DNA from: Gnetum montanum
Lineage: Eukaryota; Streptophyta; Gnetopsida; Gnetales; Gnetaceae
Direction: 5' to 3'
Assembly: GCA_015680685.1 (NCBI GenBank)
Contig: MNCI01030886.1
Coordinates: forward strand, 16,105 to 80,104
DNA length: 64,000 bases
Shown: positions 44,451 through 56,440 of the stretch, piece after piece
How positions within the stretch are numbered: position 1 is the first letter of the stretch
How the letters are laid out: every line of letters starts with the position of its first letter
Notes under the pieces: model-generated
Databases searched by the model: none
Told to the model about the DNA's origin: nothing
The model's input: only the letters and a program-made list of their open reading frames with translations
Translations under genes and position numbers: made by a program

Positions 44451-47023
44451 GGGAAGGTTTCTTGCATAGATCCAATTAGACATAGTGTGAGTAAGCATCA
44501 CAATATGGATCCTTGGCAGATTTTAGTTTGAATGAGGCTTAAAAGAATTTGATATGGAGGAAGAGGCAGAAGAAGGGTTATCAACCACAAGTATATGTGA
44601 GGGCTTAGGTGGACTACAGGGTCAAAAAAAAGGTCTTTTGTTCGATCAGACATTTGACCCATTCAATTGATGATTTGATTGCAAATTAATAGCCCTCGTA
44701 GCATTGCATTGTTGCAATTGGACTGGAAGTTCACCCTACATTGGTGGAGAAAGAAATAGCTATGCAACTAGAGGAGGAGTATGTGTAGGAATAGGAGGAG
44801 GATAAGGATAAGAGGTGGTATCCCTTCTCTCATGTGGTAAATGAACTTATTAATAATTTAAAGGGTGGTAGTGAGGCTAGAAATTAGAAATGTGACTGGA
44901 AGAGTCATGTGGAGACATGGGTTGCTGAACATGATAACCATATGGATTAGGCTATCGGTAAGGATATTGTTGCCTTGGTGGTGCCAATGCCCATGAATGT
45001 GGTTGTTGCCACTATTGATACTATTCATATGCTTGTAGTGGAGCTCCATTTGGATAATATGGTTGTTGCTGGTGGAACTACTTAAGATTACCTTGAGGAT
45101 AAGGAAACCTTTTGGATGTTTGCCTTTATGTAAGTCGTGGATGTAAGGCATATACCCTTGACTCCTGTAGATGTGACAAAACAGGGTAACATTCCTTATG
45201 ATGTTCATACTGATAGAAATCACACCCATGATCATCATTTGATTCAATGTTTGCAAACTCTTCTATTATAGCAATCTTACCCTTACCTTTGTGATATGCA
45301 TGTTCAGCTTCCTTGCACCTCCTATGTTCATGCTAGCTACTTTTTTCTTTGGACTCCTTAGCGATTTTGAGCATAGCTTGGAATCTATTATCCATGGAAT
45401 TCCATAACTAATCAACCTTGGTAGTAAGTTCATACTGAAATTTTTGAAGTAGTAAGATTTTCTTATTCACCCCCTCATCAAATACAAACTCCTCACTATC
45501 ACAAAATCGAACCTCCCTCTTACGAATGAAAGGATCATGGTTGTACTCTTTTGCACTTTCTCTTTTTCTTAATTTTCCCTTCTCTTTAGCTACCTACTCT
45601 ATTAATCTTTGTATTTGTCAGATACTTAGTTTTTCCAATTTCCCTTGGGCATAGACACCAAGGGTTTTCCTTATTTTATTACGAAGCCCATCAAAAATGT
45701 GGTGAAGTTGAACCAATTGAGAATAACCATGGCCAGGACATTTGTGCATCAAGGTATAGTATTGGCCAATGGTAGCATCCAAGGGTTCATGTGTTTCTTA
45801 TTTCCACCCTTGAATTTTCTTCCTTAAGTTGGACACTTTGGAGTACATTTGATACTTATCATTGAATAACTCAAGCATGGTACTCCATCTTCTAATAGAT
45901 TCTAGCTCTAAGAACTGGTACTAGTTTTATACTTCCTTGATGAGTGTCCTGGGGAATAAATTCAGTTTCTACCATTCATTCTCTATGTTTTGCAAGGCAC
46001 TGAATTTATTCTATGGATCAAAATTATATCCTCCTTCAAATCAAGGAATGTTGTTCATGTATAACCATTTGATCTAATTATCTTTCACATGCCTTATTAG
46101 AATTTTGATTGCCTCTACAATGTTAAGCATACTTTGGGTAGCAAATAAAGGCTCATCAAGGCCTTGATCATGATGCCTACGATGCCCTATACTACCCTTG
46201 CATTCATGATGATGTGCCTCTCTTGAATGTCTGCGCCCTTGATTTTGTCTGTCTCAATGATCCCTTTGGTTATTTTGGTCTTGTTGGTCATTTCATTCAT
46301 TTCGATCACCTCCATCATGGTCTTGCCTTCTGTGGTCATGGTCAAAGATAGAAGTAGAAGAAGATGACAAAGGAGAAGAGGAAGATGAACCAACACCATC
46401 ACGGTGCCTACTTTCACCTGTTCGGTGATTGTAACCATGATCATGATCTTGCTTCTTGTCTGCATCCCTATCTTGACTTGCTCCTCTAGATCCTTCTTTG
46501 TCATTAGATCCTTTATTACCAGAATCAAGATTGTGAATTGTGGAGTGCAGATTTTGATTTTGATCTCCATGACTGAGTCAAAGAGAGGAGTTTCATTGAA
46601 TTGAAAACCCCTAGATAAGGGTTCCTTTCTAGCTTGTTGGTACAACAGGAATGGAGAATCATTAAGCCCTTTTCCCTTCAAAAATTCATAGCACTGCTCT
46701 AGCTGCTGATCTCACAAAAATTGTGCTTTAGTGGGATGATAATCCCTGGTGTTAGCATCTTCCATAATATACTTCCCATGGTGGTCTTGAAGACCACATC
46801 ATGTAAGCATTTGATAGAGAATTGCAGGAGCAACATGATCAGGTGGCAACACAATGCTGCCCTCCATGTCATGCCACCGTAGCTATTCATCTTAGTGTAA
46901 GATGAAGGTTAAGTTTGGCACATACTCATTAGGATGAATATATATAATTCAATACTATTGAGGCTTTTGTAGATAAACTTTATCAATCTTGGGTGGAGAA
47001 GTGCTTCTGTGAGAGGAAGACAT
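44451..47023 (-). pseudogene. E4 gag
   Basis: Probable start ATG 47023-47021 (MSSSHRSTSPPKIDKVYL), about 150 bases after the primer site. Then RWHDMEGSIVLPPDHVAP and a long basic/serine-rich middle (46450-46200) whose repeats of ATG-AT dinucleotide-rich sequence make spurious frames. The capsid core follows (46080-45650: compare KLRKKIQGW.QETHEPLDAT and MHKCPGHGYSQLVQLHHIFD, reading through stops) and a glycine/histidine/glutamine-rich tail (45250-44700). Many stops and shifts. The collinear copy in E5 is 48347-50520. Confidence 0.7.
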
Positions 47024-47165
47024 TTTCAGTTAGCGAATAAAAATCATAGTGTGCTCTGACAATTTTTTTTAGTAATTGTAAAACAAGATATGACTCTAAG
47101 GTTCATTCCAAGAATTTAAATACTTTTCACTAGGTCCTAGATAGCACTCAAAACAACAAAACGGT

Positions 47166-47183
47166 CCCTAGCAACGGTGCCAA
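47166..47183 (-). other. E4 primer-binding site
   Basis: Minus strand TTGGCACCGTTGCTAGGG directly follows the LTR end ATCATCA. It differs from the tRNA-Asp-type site TGGCGCCGTTGCCGGGG by a few transitions, the site used by Athila elements (recalled from the literature). Confidence 0.75.
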
Positions 47184-47998
47184 TGATGATTAGCTAGGTA
47201 CCCCTACATCCAACCATACAAATCACTAAGGTGTTACATGCGATCCAGTCAAATTCCATGGACTTATAGTTATCTAATGTACTAGCTCTTCTAGGAAGTG
47301 AAATGGGCATTGAGAATGTCTGTTGTCTTCCCAACTACACTTGTGAGGTTCAAAGGCATGATTTAAATGTAATTGAGGTATATAATTTTTCTTATTTATA
47401 TGTTATAAGTTTGATCACCTACAACAAGAATGAAAGGTAAAGTAATTGAAAATAAATTCATTTATTGCCTATCTAGCCTAACATAAGTAACCATTCCAAT
47501 ATCCTTAACATATCCTAAACACATATAGCACTATTGGGCTACCAAATGTTAAGTGTTGCTAGGTTACCAAGTACTATATGTATGCTTGAAGTGGTCATGC
47601 TTACATTCATTAACTACTGGAAATAAATTGCTTAATTGAAATCTAGTAAAGTAAAGTGCATTAAAAGAAATATTAATATAGTATCAGTGATGCAAGAATT
47701 GTCAAAAGAGTTTATTTTATTCCCATCATACTATTGCACTCAGGTACATTAGTGCTCGAACAAAAAAATGTACACACTTAGACTCTTTCTACAGGAACTT
47801 AAGAAAATATTCTAACTCTGAAAGGAAGAAAAATAACAAAAGCTTCACTACTATGACTAGAAAACGATCAAAAAATTATTGTCAAAATTGAAGACTAGGT
47901 GCAGTATTTATAGGATCAGGGTATATTCCTTGATGTCACGTATGCAATGTCACATCAAGGCACCAAGGTTGTGGCCAACGCCAAAAATATATTCATCA
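47184..47998 (-). repeat. E4 5' LTR (815 bp)
   Basis: Minus strand from TGATGAATATATTTTTGGCG (47998) to TAGCTAATCATCA (47184). TATA box (minus strand CTATAAATACTGC) at 47902-47914, downstream of GATGTC/GACATT-type U3 motifs (47935-47975). It contains the 115-bp R segment that the assembly lost from the partner LTR. Confidence 0.9.
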
Positions 47999-48197
47999 AT
48001 ATGCCTTGATTACACTTAACCATACCTTTGTACTTCACAAGTGTAATTGGGAAGATAAAAAATGACCTTTGGACAAGATTCACTTCCTAGAAGACTAGTG
48101 CACCAGAAACTAGAGAGTCCATGGAATTCAACTAGATCATGCATGAATTCTTTGTGATTCGTATGGTTGGGCATAGGGGTACCTTCACTACTCATCA
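47999..48197 (+). repeat. E5 5' LTR, second part, with E4 target-site duplication
   Basis: ATATG (47999-48003) repeats 30303-30307; from 48004 the sequence continues the E5 LTR and matches 59925-60117 (CCTCAATTACACTTAAC..., ATAGGGGTACCTTCAC). The LTR ends ACTCATCA at 48197. Confidence 0.9.
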
Positions 48198-48216
48198 TTG
48201 ACACCATTGCCAAGGA
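48198..48216 (+). other. E5 primer-binding site
   Basis: TTGACACCATTGCCAAGGA adjoins the LTR end. It is TGGCGCCGTTGCCGGGGA with G-to-A changes, including the first GG. Confidence 0.7.
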
Positions 48217-48346
48217 CTCTGTTTGTTGAATCATGTGCTATTTAGGTTTAGTGGATATTATTAATATCATTGGAAAAACCCCAAGGTTGATATCATTCTC
48301 AAATAATATAACTACAAAAGCACACTAATATTTTATTATTTGTAAA

Positions 48347-50520
48347 ATATCTTCTTCTCATAGGCAAAATGATATGAAATCGTTGATTCCACAAGAGTGC
48401 AATGTGATATATACTCAACTAGATGAGTTTGTGCCTAATTTCACCTTCATCCTACATCAAGATGAGAAACTATGATGGCATGATATGGAAGGAAACATTG
48501 TATTACCCCCTAATCAATTTGTGCCTAGGATGATACTTCAAACTCTTAAGAAGTTGGGCATCTTAGATCTTTAAGAGGAATATGTTATGCATGGTTATGA
48601 CACTTGGGACTACCATCCCACTGACACACAATGTAGGTGAGATCAACATTAGGAGAGGCATCATGAGGATGCTAAGGGAAAATGATTCACTAATCCCTTG
48701 TTCCTATTAAACCAAGATGACAACAAGGGTCTTGCCTTTGAGGAATTTTAGCATAAAGATTCTCTACCCATTGTTACTAGTGATGAGGGTGTGACCTTGA
48801 ATTTTCAATCTATAATTCATAAATCAAGTTCAAGGAAAGATGATAGTTAAAGTAAGGGATCAAACAAGCATTAAAATGATAGGAAATCTAATGAACAAGG
48901 TTGTGATAGCCAAGGGGAAATTGGTAGATTTCATGGTGGAGGCAATCCTCCTCCCTCTTCATCTACATCTACTTCTTCTTCCTCTTCTAATTTTGAAAGA
49001 TGTCATAGAAGGAACAACCATGATGGAGGTGAGCATAGAGGTAATAATACTAATCATCATGCCCATAATAGAGGACATCATCAAAGACAACAAAATCCTA
49101 ATGATGATGAGAATTTTTTAGCAACTTGAAGCATGCTTAACATTATAGAGGCTGTTAAGATCCCAACTAGGCATGTGAAGGATAGTCAAATCAAGAGCTT
49201 AGACATGAACAATATTCCACAATGCCTGTGCCTTACAAAACATTAAAAATGATTGGCAAAAAACTCAAACTCTTCCCCAAGATACTTATCAAGAAAGTTG
49301 AAAGATAGAACCATTCTTTAGAGTTAGAATCTATCCATAGATGGAGTACCATGCTAGAGCTATTCAATGATAAATATTAGATGTACTCTAGAGTGTCCAA
49401 CCTAAGAAGGAAAATCCAAGGCTAGACACAGGGAACACATGAACCCTTGGATATTTCCATGGGTAGATATTATCCTCTCTTACATAGATGCCCTAGCCAT
49501 GGTTACTCTCAGAGGAAACAACTTTGCCACATCGTAAATGGGCTCAGAGTAGAAACCAGAAGAACTCTTGGGGTTTATGCCGAAGAAAGATTGTCTAAAC
49601 TAAGAGCTCATCAAATACAAAGGCTTAAGAACAAGTTGCGAAAGAAGAAGGTGAGTTTCAAAAAAGGAAAAGTGTATAAGAGTATAATAAGGATCCTTTC
49701 ATCAGGAAAAGGGAGGTTCAATTTTGTGACAAGGAGGATTTACCACTCAATGATATTTTGGTAAACATTGATAAATTATGGGACTCTTTGGATGAAAAAT
49801 TACAAACTACTATGAAGATTGTTGAAGAATCCAAAGAGCAAAATAGTGATCGTAATTGCAGGAGGTAGAAAGAAGCTAAACATGCCCACCAAAGAGGTAA
49901 GGACAAAGTTGTTGTAATAGAAGAAGTTATGGAGATAGACTCTGATGATGATGTTGGTTGTGACATTTGTCAATATGAACATCCTAAGGGATGTTGCCTT
50001 GTGGTGTCACACTTACAAGAGTTTGGGGTATGCATTGAATCCTCAACTAGCATGGAGGCAAACACCTAGACAATTACCTTATGCTCAAGGTAATCCAAGG
50101 TAGTTCCACTAGCAACAATAGGCTTAATATCTAAGTGAAGCTTCACCAAAATCATATGAACAATATCAATAGTGGCATCAACCATAGTTATGGAAAATTC
50201 CACCACCAAGATAGCAATACCCTTATAGATAACCAAATCCATAGAAATACTATGTTTAGCAACCCATCTCTTCAAGGAGTTCTACCAACAATTTCTGATT
50301 TCAAAATCACTATTACCCTCCAAAGTATCATCGAACTCATTCACCATCTACGTGAGGGAAGAACCCATATCCATACCACCCTTCACATCCATCTACACAC
50401 ATCCATTTATCCTCAACCTAGTTACCTTTTATTCCATTCATGCAGGACAAAATTCCTCCATAGCTACAATAACAAAATACTACAAGGGCTATACATTCAT
50501 AACCAACTTTCTAGCTAAGT
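48347..50520 (+). pseudogene. E5 gag, start codon lost
   Basis: Collinear with the E4 gag, whose ATG TCT TCC TCT reads ATA TCT TCT TCT here (48347), so the start has changed from ATG to ATA. Then LDEFVPNFTFILHQDEKL, WHDMEGNIVLPPNQFVPR, a serine-rich and histidine/asparagine-rich middle (48940-49100), SMLNIIEAVKIPTRHVKDSQ, and the capsid core (49330-49620: STMLELFNDKY, THEPLDISMGRYYPLLHRCP, VETRRTLGVYAEERLSKLR). The tail is rich in glutamine, histidine and asparagine. Stops such as TAG 49379 and 49423 sit where CAG or TGG is usual. Confidence 0.8.
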
Positions 50521-50592
50521 GGTTCAGATAATCAATTTAGAAAATGTCTCTTTTTCTGATCCAACAGTCCTCCCAAACCCTCACAACCTAAT

Positions 50593-51222
50593 GTGGCTAG
50601 TTGTCCTATATCTCCAACATCCTCATCCTCTGCATCAAATACTTTTGAATACCCTTCAAACAAAACATCTCCTAAGATTCACACTATGATGTTAACTCAT
50701 GTTATTTATGATTGGACCAAGGTTAGCAATCTTCTGATGAAAAGGTTTGACCTAGGAAGTCCACTGATTTACTTACAAATCACTAAACAAGAGCCCTGCA
50801 AGGCTCTTCTTAATTCTGGTTCCAATGTCAATCTCATGTTCCATGACATGTATAAGGCCTAGAACCTACCACCTCTCAAGAAGAGTAACATTCATTTAGA
50901 ATTGGCAGATCCATCAATCATTGTCCCTTTTGGATCAGTGGAGGGCATTGTAACCATAGTTTGTAGGTGGTCCTATCCTATCGATTTTCTAGTGATCAAG
51001 GTGGAAAATTGCAAAGGTGACTTCCCTATCATTATGGGAAGAACATGGTTAAGCATAGTAGATGCACATATGGGCATAAGGGACCTCTCCTTAGAAATCT
51101 CCAATGAAACTGAATTTGTAAGTTTAGAGAAGAAGTGTGTTCCATGCATCGTGTATAGTGATAATAGGTGCAATTTTGTCCAAAAGATTTGCTCCATCAA
51201 GAGTACATTCATTACAGCATGA
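50593..51222 (+). pseudogene. E5 aspartic protease, active-site Asp changed to Asn
   Basis: Two open pieces around a TAG at 50863-50865. The active site reads CKALLNSGSNVNLMFHDMYK; the usual D of DSG is N (AAT at 50812-50814, one G-to-A change from GAT). E4 still has DSG at the same place. Past the stop: SIIVPFGSVEGIVTIVCRWS, IDFLVIKVENCKGDFPIIMG and RTWLSIVDAHMGIRDLSLEI, ending at TGA 51220. Loss of the single catalytic aspartate would abolish proteolysis even without the stop. Confidence 0.85.
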
Positions 51223-51439
51223 AATTAGTGTGCACAAGAAATAGATATCCAAAGGTGTCTGTACGCAGCAACCACAAAATAGGAGGGCACCTAGTGGCTA
51301 ACAATTGACTTTGACAGTAGCACACTATGCATGGAACCTACTGCGAGCCTGACATGCACCTATGTCAAAAGCATGGATGAAATTGAGTAAGTTCATCACC
51401 AACTCTCTGATAATGAAGATGATGATACCTATTGGGGAG

Positions 51440-52350
51440 AGTTGGAAATCCGTAAAAATTTCAAACAAGAGCCCATAGAGTTAAAAACTCTATTAGCTAG
51501 CATGGAGTATGCATTTCTAAATAATGGCAAGCCAATTATAATTAATGCAAATATTGCTCCTAAACAAAAAGATAAGCTATTGTAGGTCATCAAAAAATGG
51601 CCAACAAATTTTGCTTGGTCATATCCTAAACTAATAGGAATTGATCCAAGGATATGCTAGCATCACATCTACACTGACTTGGCCATGAAGGTAAGAAGGT
51701 AGCTATAAAGGTGGCTGAACCCCAAATTGAAATAGTTCATTAAGGAGGAAATAAAAAAACTCCTTAAGGTAAGGTTCATCTACCCCATCACTGATAGTGA
51801 GTGCGTTAGCCCACTTGTAATTGTGCCAAAGAAAGATAGTAAGTGGTGGGTTTGCATCAACTTTAGGTTGGTGAAGATGACAATATTTAAAGATCATTTT
51901 CTATTATCATTTGTGGACCAAGTGTTAGACACTATCTCTGGGCATTGCTATTATCACTTCTTGGATGGTTATAGTGGCTATAACTAGATCCAAATTGCAT
52001 GACAAGATTAGGCCAAAACAACATTCATGAGTTCCTGGGGAACTTTTACATATTGTAAGATGCCATTTAGTTTGTGCAATGCCCCTACAACAATTCAACG
52101 CTTGGTCCTTAGTATTTTTCAACAATAGATTGATAGCAAGGTAGAAGTCTTTATAGGTGACTTCTCTACCTATGGGGATACATTTGAGCAAGCCTTGAAC
52201 CACCTTGCGTAGGTTCTAAAAAGATGTGTTGAAACAAACCTTAGGCTTAATTGGTAGAAAAGCCATTTAATGGTCCAAGAAGGCATAGTATTGGGGCATA
52301 GAATTACTTAGGTAGGGATTAAGGTAGACCCTAAAAGATAAGGATCATCC
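51440..52350 (+). pseudogene. E5 reverse transcriptase, catalytic motif destroyed
   Basis: Signature parts in order: PIELKTLLASMEYAFL, WPTNFAWSYPKLIGIDP, FIKEEIKKLLKVRFIYP, VSPLVIVPKKDSKWWVCINF (usual D of IDF changed to N), FKDHFLLSFVDQVLDTISGH, FLDGYSGYN, FMSSWGTFTYCKMPFSLCNA, then VEVFIGDFSTYGDTFEQALN at about 52144-52200. The catalytic FMDD (intact in E4) reads FIGD, two changes (ATG to ATA, GAT to GGT). Stops occur at positions expected to be CAG, CAA or CGG. Dead enzyme. Confidence 0.85.
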
Positions 52351-53040
52351 CAGGAATCATAGTCAACCATAGATAGTTAAAGACATCCAATCATTCCTTG
52401 GACATACTATCTACTATCAATGATCATAAATAATTTCTCTAAGATTGCAAAGCCTTTGATTAAGTTTACGAAAAAAGATGCTCCATTCATCTAGACCAAG
52501 CAGTGCGAACATACATTCTAGTAGTTGAAGGAAAAACTCATAGAAACTCTAATTCTAAACATCCATATTATATCCTTTGCATAAGCCGAAGCATTGTGGG
52601 TGCATAGTTCAATTACACCATAACTAAGAAAGAATTAATGGTAATTGTGTATGCTCTTAAAACGTTTAGGCACTATGTGCTTAGTTATAAAGTATTTATG
52701 CACATAGACAATAGTGCTAATGGCTTCCTAATGAATAAGCCAATGGTGAACCCTCGTATCATACGATGGCTCATGATCTTGTAGGAATTTGATCTCACAA
52801 TGGTAGATTGGAAAGGCATTGAGAATGTGATCACTGACCATATTTTTCAGTTAAGATGGGATAATAAATAGGAGGAGAGTCCACTCTGATCAATTTCCAA
52901 ACAAACTCCTCTTTATAGGAGTAATAAATGAAAAAGTGCCCATTGAACCAAAATGATATGATGACATCCTCACTTACCTTCTTACTTAGAATATGCCACA
53001 AGATCTAGACTTTAGGAAGAAGCAATAATTTTTTCATTGG
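52351..53040 (+). pseudogene. E5 RNase H
   Basis: Follows RT in the same order as in E4. FNYTITKKELMVIVYALKTF, RHYVLSYKVFMHIDNSANGF (the usual TDH reads IDN), NKPMVNPRIIRWLMIL, then after TAG EFDLTMVDWKGIENVITDHI. The last part is the tether to integrase. Shifts near 52330 and 52600. Confidence 0.8.
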
Positions 53041-54010
53041 GTAAAATACTTTATAGAAATCAACAAATACCTTTACAAGGTGTGTGTTGATGGCTTGGTT
53101 TCTTTGTATTTCCTTGATATGAATCAACTGCGCATTCTCTAGGATGGTCACAAAGGCCCTTGCATAGGCCATTATGTAGGGAGATGCATGACCATAAAAT
53201 ATTAATGGTAGGATATTATTGGCCTATAATCTTTAGGGATGCTCACTAATTTTTCTGATCTTGTAAACGTTGTCAAAGAGATGGTGGATGACCACGAGAA
53301 TGGAGGGTCCTCAATAGTGGATTCAACCACTAGAGCCCTTTGACATATGGGGCATTGACTTCATGGGTCCCATCACACCCATGTTCAATGGAAAGACATA
53401 TATCATCATAGCAGTTGAGTACTACACCAAATGGATAGAAACAATAGTTGTCATCGATTGTACATCATCCATTATTGCTAGATTTGTATAAAAAAATGTT
53501 ATAAATAGGTTTGGGATGCCACATGCACTGATTTCTAATCATGGAACTCATTTTGTAGGTGCCACTTTTTAAAAACTTATGCAACACTTAGGGGTTGAAC
53601 ATAAATTAACAACACCTTATCACCCCCAAGCCAATGGTCAAGTAGAGGTAACTAACCAAGAGATCACAAAGATCCTAACAGGGACCATAAGCAAATATAG
53701 GAGAGATTGGAGCACAAAACTCAATGATGCCCTTTGGGCCTATCACTCATCATGGAAACTCCCTATTGGCTACTCTCCCTATGGTCCTATCTTTGAATGA
53801 AGTGCACAAGGAATTCAACAAACAATGACATGATCTTAGAATACGGAAAGTAAAATTTCAATTGAGAGAAGGTTCTCTATTGGAATCCCACACATGTACC
53901 TCAAAAAACAAATTCTAAACATTGTGGGAAGGACCTTATATAATTGCTGAAATCTTTTCTTCTGGGACCACAACCATATACAAACCTAGAAGACCAAATA
54001 AAAAGTAGGT
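53041..54010 (+). pseudogene. E5 integrase, second catalytic Asp changed
   Basis: Zinc-binding remnants around 53140-53280 (GHKGPCIGHYVG, then C..CQR). The core includes FDIWGIDFMGPITPMFNGKT (first D), AVEYYTKWIETIVVIDCTSS, INRFGMPHALISNHGTHFVG and HPQANGQVEVTNQEITKILT (E). The second catalytic residue, normally D in SD.GTHF, is N (AAT 53537-53539). WSTKLNDALWAYHSSWKLPI follows, then after a shift near 53800 the C-terminal part (EGKFNWERRFSI-like, HVPQKTNSKHCGKDLI) to about 54010. Unlike E4 the core is not deleted. Confidence 0.85.
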
Positions 54011-55679
54011 GATTAATATTCAACAAGTAAAGCTTTTCCATGAGCCCAATCAAGCCAGTGCAACAACTACCTCAATGGATGGACAACCACTCTCAATTTT
54101 TCAAATCTCCTCCTTCTAACTCAGTCATGGGGGAGATGGCCATCTGTGCTACTCATTTGTATGGCTCCTCAAGTTTTCTATTTTTTATTTTTTTTCCACA
54201 TTTTTGATTTTGCAATTTATTTATTTTACAACTTTTTGATTTTCAAAATTTTTCCTATTTTTACATCATTTTTGTTTTACATCATAATTAGTATGTTTGA
54301 ATCTTTATTGGATATTTTACACTTTCTTATATATTCTATTTTGTTTTTGTTTAAGTGTGATTTTCAAATTTCTGTTAATAAAAGTGCTTTATTACCAATA
54401 GGACACAATGGTGTTTTGGTTGTTACTAATGGTGGTTTGTGCTTTATGTTATGTTTGCTAATGTTTGGTTTTTATTTTTGAATTTTTGTATCAATGACTC
54501 AATCATGGTTTCTTTTTTATGAAACAGGCAGTGAGTCCATGTCATCCACCCATCCACAAGCTCTTTGATTTTTCTTATTCTAGAAGCTTGAGGTCTCTTT
54601 CATTAAAGAAACACTTAATAAATTTGTAACCTTGGTAGTTTTCGAAATTGAAAAGGATTCAAAGGTTTGAATAGGGTATGACTTCAAGGGGACTCAATAC
54701 TCTTTGTACTCTTCTACTTACTTGAGTGCTTGAGTGTTTTTCATGGACTTCTTACCATTCCATTCCAACCACTAAGAGGAAGCCAAATAAAGTCTTTGCC
54801 TTGTGTGGTTCCCATAAAAAAAATACAAAAAGAAGAAAAAAAACACAAACATGATGGGAATTCAAAGCATATCCCTTAGACAAATAAATGGGCTACAAGC
54901 ACTAGTTATGGGACCAGAAAGACATGCACCCATGCCTAAAGGTCCCCTCTAACTAAGGTCCTCTCTCAATTCCTACTTCTCTTTTCTTCTCTTTATGGAA
55001 CAATAGTTTTTTTGTGGGTGCACTCTTGTGTCTCAAGGGGGTGGACCAGTCTTGGAGTCACGATGTGAAGTCACTGAAAGAGGTTGGTTTTGGTATGGAC
55101 TAAGGATGGATCTTCTTTAGTCATTTTAAACATGAACTCCATAAGGGACTTCTTATGACCTCAATGTGTTCCATTCCACATTCTCCATTATCCATTTTTA
55201 CTATTCATAGCTCACCTCACTACTAGTATCCATGTTCTTGATTCTATGTCTTGGTTTGATGTATTTGAATTACTAGGTAGAATATTTCAAGTTTTGGTTC
55301 TTAACTTTTATAAATCATTAGTCACCTATGGGGCCCATAGACTCCTTAGGTTGAGGTTATGCAAGGGAAAAAAGGGCATGTGCCTTCTATGGAAAGGACC
55401 CACTTGCATATTCCATGGTTCGGTTCATTAAGCACCTTATCCTTAGGCATTCTTGCATGCAGAATCTTTTGTACACCCATCTTCCACATCAAACCATGTG
55501 CTCCTTTACATATTTTGTTCATTAAATATGTTCTCCATCAAAATTTTCAATTTTTGAGCTTTCAAAGATTCTCTTCAATGATTTTAGCATATTCTTGGCT
55601 TTTCTAGGATTACATGGACCCCAATTTCGTTGAAAATTTCCTTATATTTTTTGAGATATCTACATTTAAAAATTTTGTT
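54011..55679 (+). other. E5 non-coding region after pol
   Basis: Collinear in parts with 39832-41697 of E4 in reverse (GGGGGAGATGGCCATCTGTGC, GGTTGGTTTTGGTATGGACT). Open frames 54146-54481 and 55246-55607 are hydrophobic or low in complexity and have no counterpart in E4, so I do not call them genes. Confidence 0.55.
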
Positions 55680-55777
55680 GATGGGCCCCATATATGGGGC
55701 CCCACTGATGGAGCAGACCCATAGACAAGGCCCCATATATAGGGCCCATAAACATAAGGGAAAAATACTATAAATAG
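55680..55777 (+). promoter_or_regulatory. Internal promoter-like module of E5 (LTR-type palindromes plus TATA)
   Basis: GGGCCCCATATATGGGGCCCC (a near-perfect palindrome, 55683-55703) and GACAAGGCCCCATATATAGGGCCC (55723-55746) precede a strong TATA box CTATAAATAG (55768-55777). The 3' LTR of the same element has GACAAGGCCCCATCAATG before CTATAAACAC (59296-59340). So an LTR-like promoter module stands about 0.7 kb upstream of the extra ORF. Confidence 0.55.
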
Positions 55778-56440
55778 GTGTGAACCCACTTGAAAAATTT
55801 TACATTTTCTCACAAATGCCAAAAGAGTTTTTCAAATTTTCAAAGCCCAGAACCTTCCAGAGCCCATAACTTACAAAATGTTTATCCAAATCATTCTGTT
55901 ATTTGACCTTGTAGCTACCAGAGGTAAGTGCTTCATCATGGAGGCAAAAAATGTATCATTTTTTTATAGAAAATTTTTTGCAATTTTTTCTAACTCCCAC
56001 AAAGGTTTAACTAAAAAACCAACTATTAAACGCTAAATTACAAGAGTTAAACCTTTCCAATAAGGTCTAATGATAATTATAATAAACAATAATAAAATAG
56101 TAAATCTTCCATGGTTCAACCTTAGCCAAAGTGTAACTAACTAACTATTGAGAAAGAATACTTAAAACTTTAAAGTTACACATTACATCTACTAATCCAT
56201 GAATGTGTCATGATTGCAAATATCACCAAAAGGAAAGCACATGTAGGAAGTAGGATCATCCCAACTAAAGGAGAAATGACCTAGAATGGGAAGAGGCCAA
56301 GAACAATCCCAAGAAGAACCACTCACAACCCATTCCACAATAGAACAAAAAACAATAGCAATAGAACACTCCCATCTAGATCCTGCACCAACACAATTAG
56401 CAAACCTCAAGGTGACCTTAACAGAGGCTTGTTTGAATCA
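55778..56440 (+). other. E5 leader and presumed intron before the extra ORF
   Basis: The leader after the TATA box runs to ACCAGAG|GTAAGTG, a near-consensus splice donor with GT at 55924. It resembles the E3 leader. The acceptor is not clear; several AG sites lie at 56400-56440. Confidence 0.5.

Larger units (their letters stand above)
30308..47998 (-). mobile_element. E4: Athila-type element inserted in the 5' LTR of E5
   Basis: Minus strand. 5' LTR 47184-47998, 3' LTR 30308-31155, flanked by a perfect duplication ATATG (30303-30307 and 47999-48003). Internal order on the minus strand: primer site, gag, protease, RT, RNase H, a truncated integrase, a 1.9-kb non-coding tail, then, beyond the inserted E3, a 340-bp tail and purine tract. 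Unlike E5, E3, E6 and E7 it has no room for the extra ORF: the tail left after removal of E3 is only about 2.2 kb against 5.1 kb in E5. A deletion removed the integrase core. Confidence 0.9.

Noticed and set aside
46187-46681. 164-residue minus-strand ORF rich in M, T, I and L as a separate membrane protein
   Set aside because: It lies inside E4 gag and its composition comes from ATG/ATC-rich repeats in a shifted frame of the basic gag linker.
54146-54481. Hydrophobic 111-residue ORF after E5 pol, possibly an envelope membrane protein
   Set aside because: T-rich DNA gives F, L and I codons by chance; there is no counterpart in E4 and no family motif.
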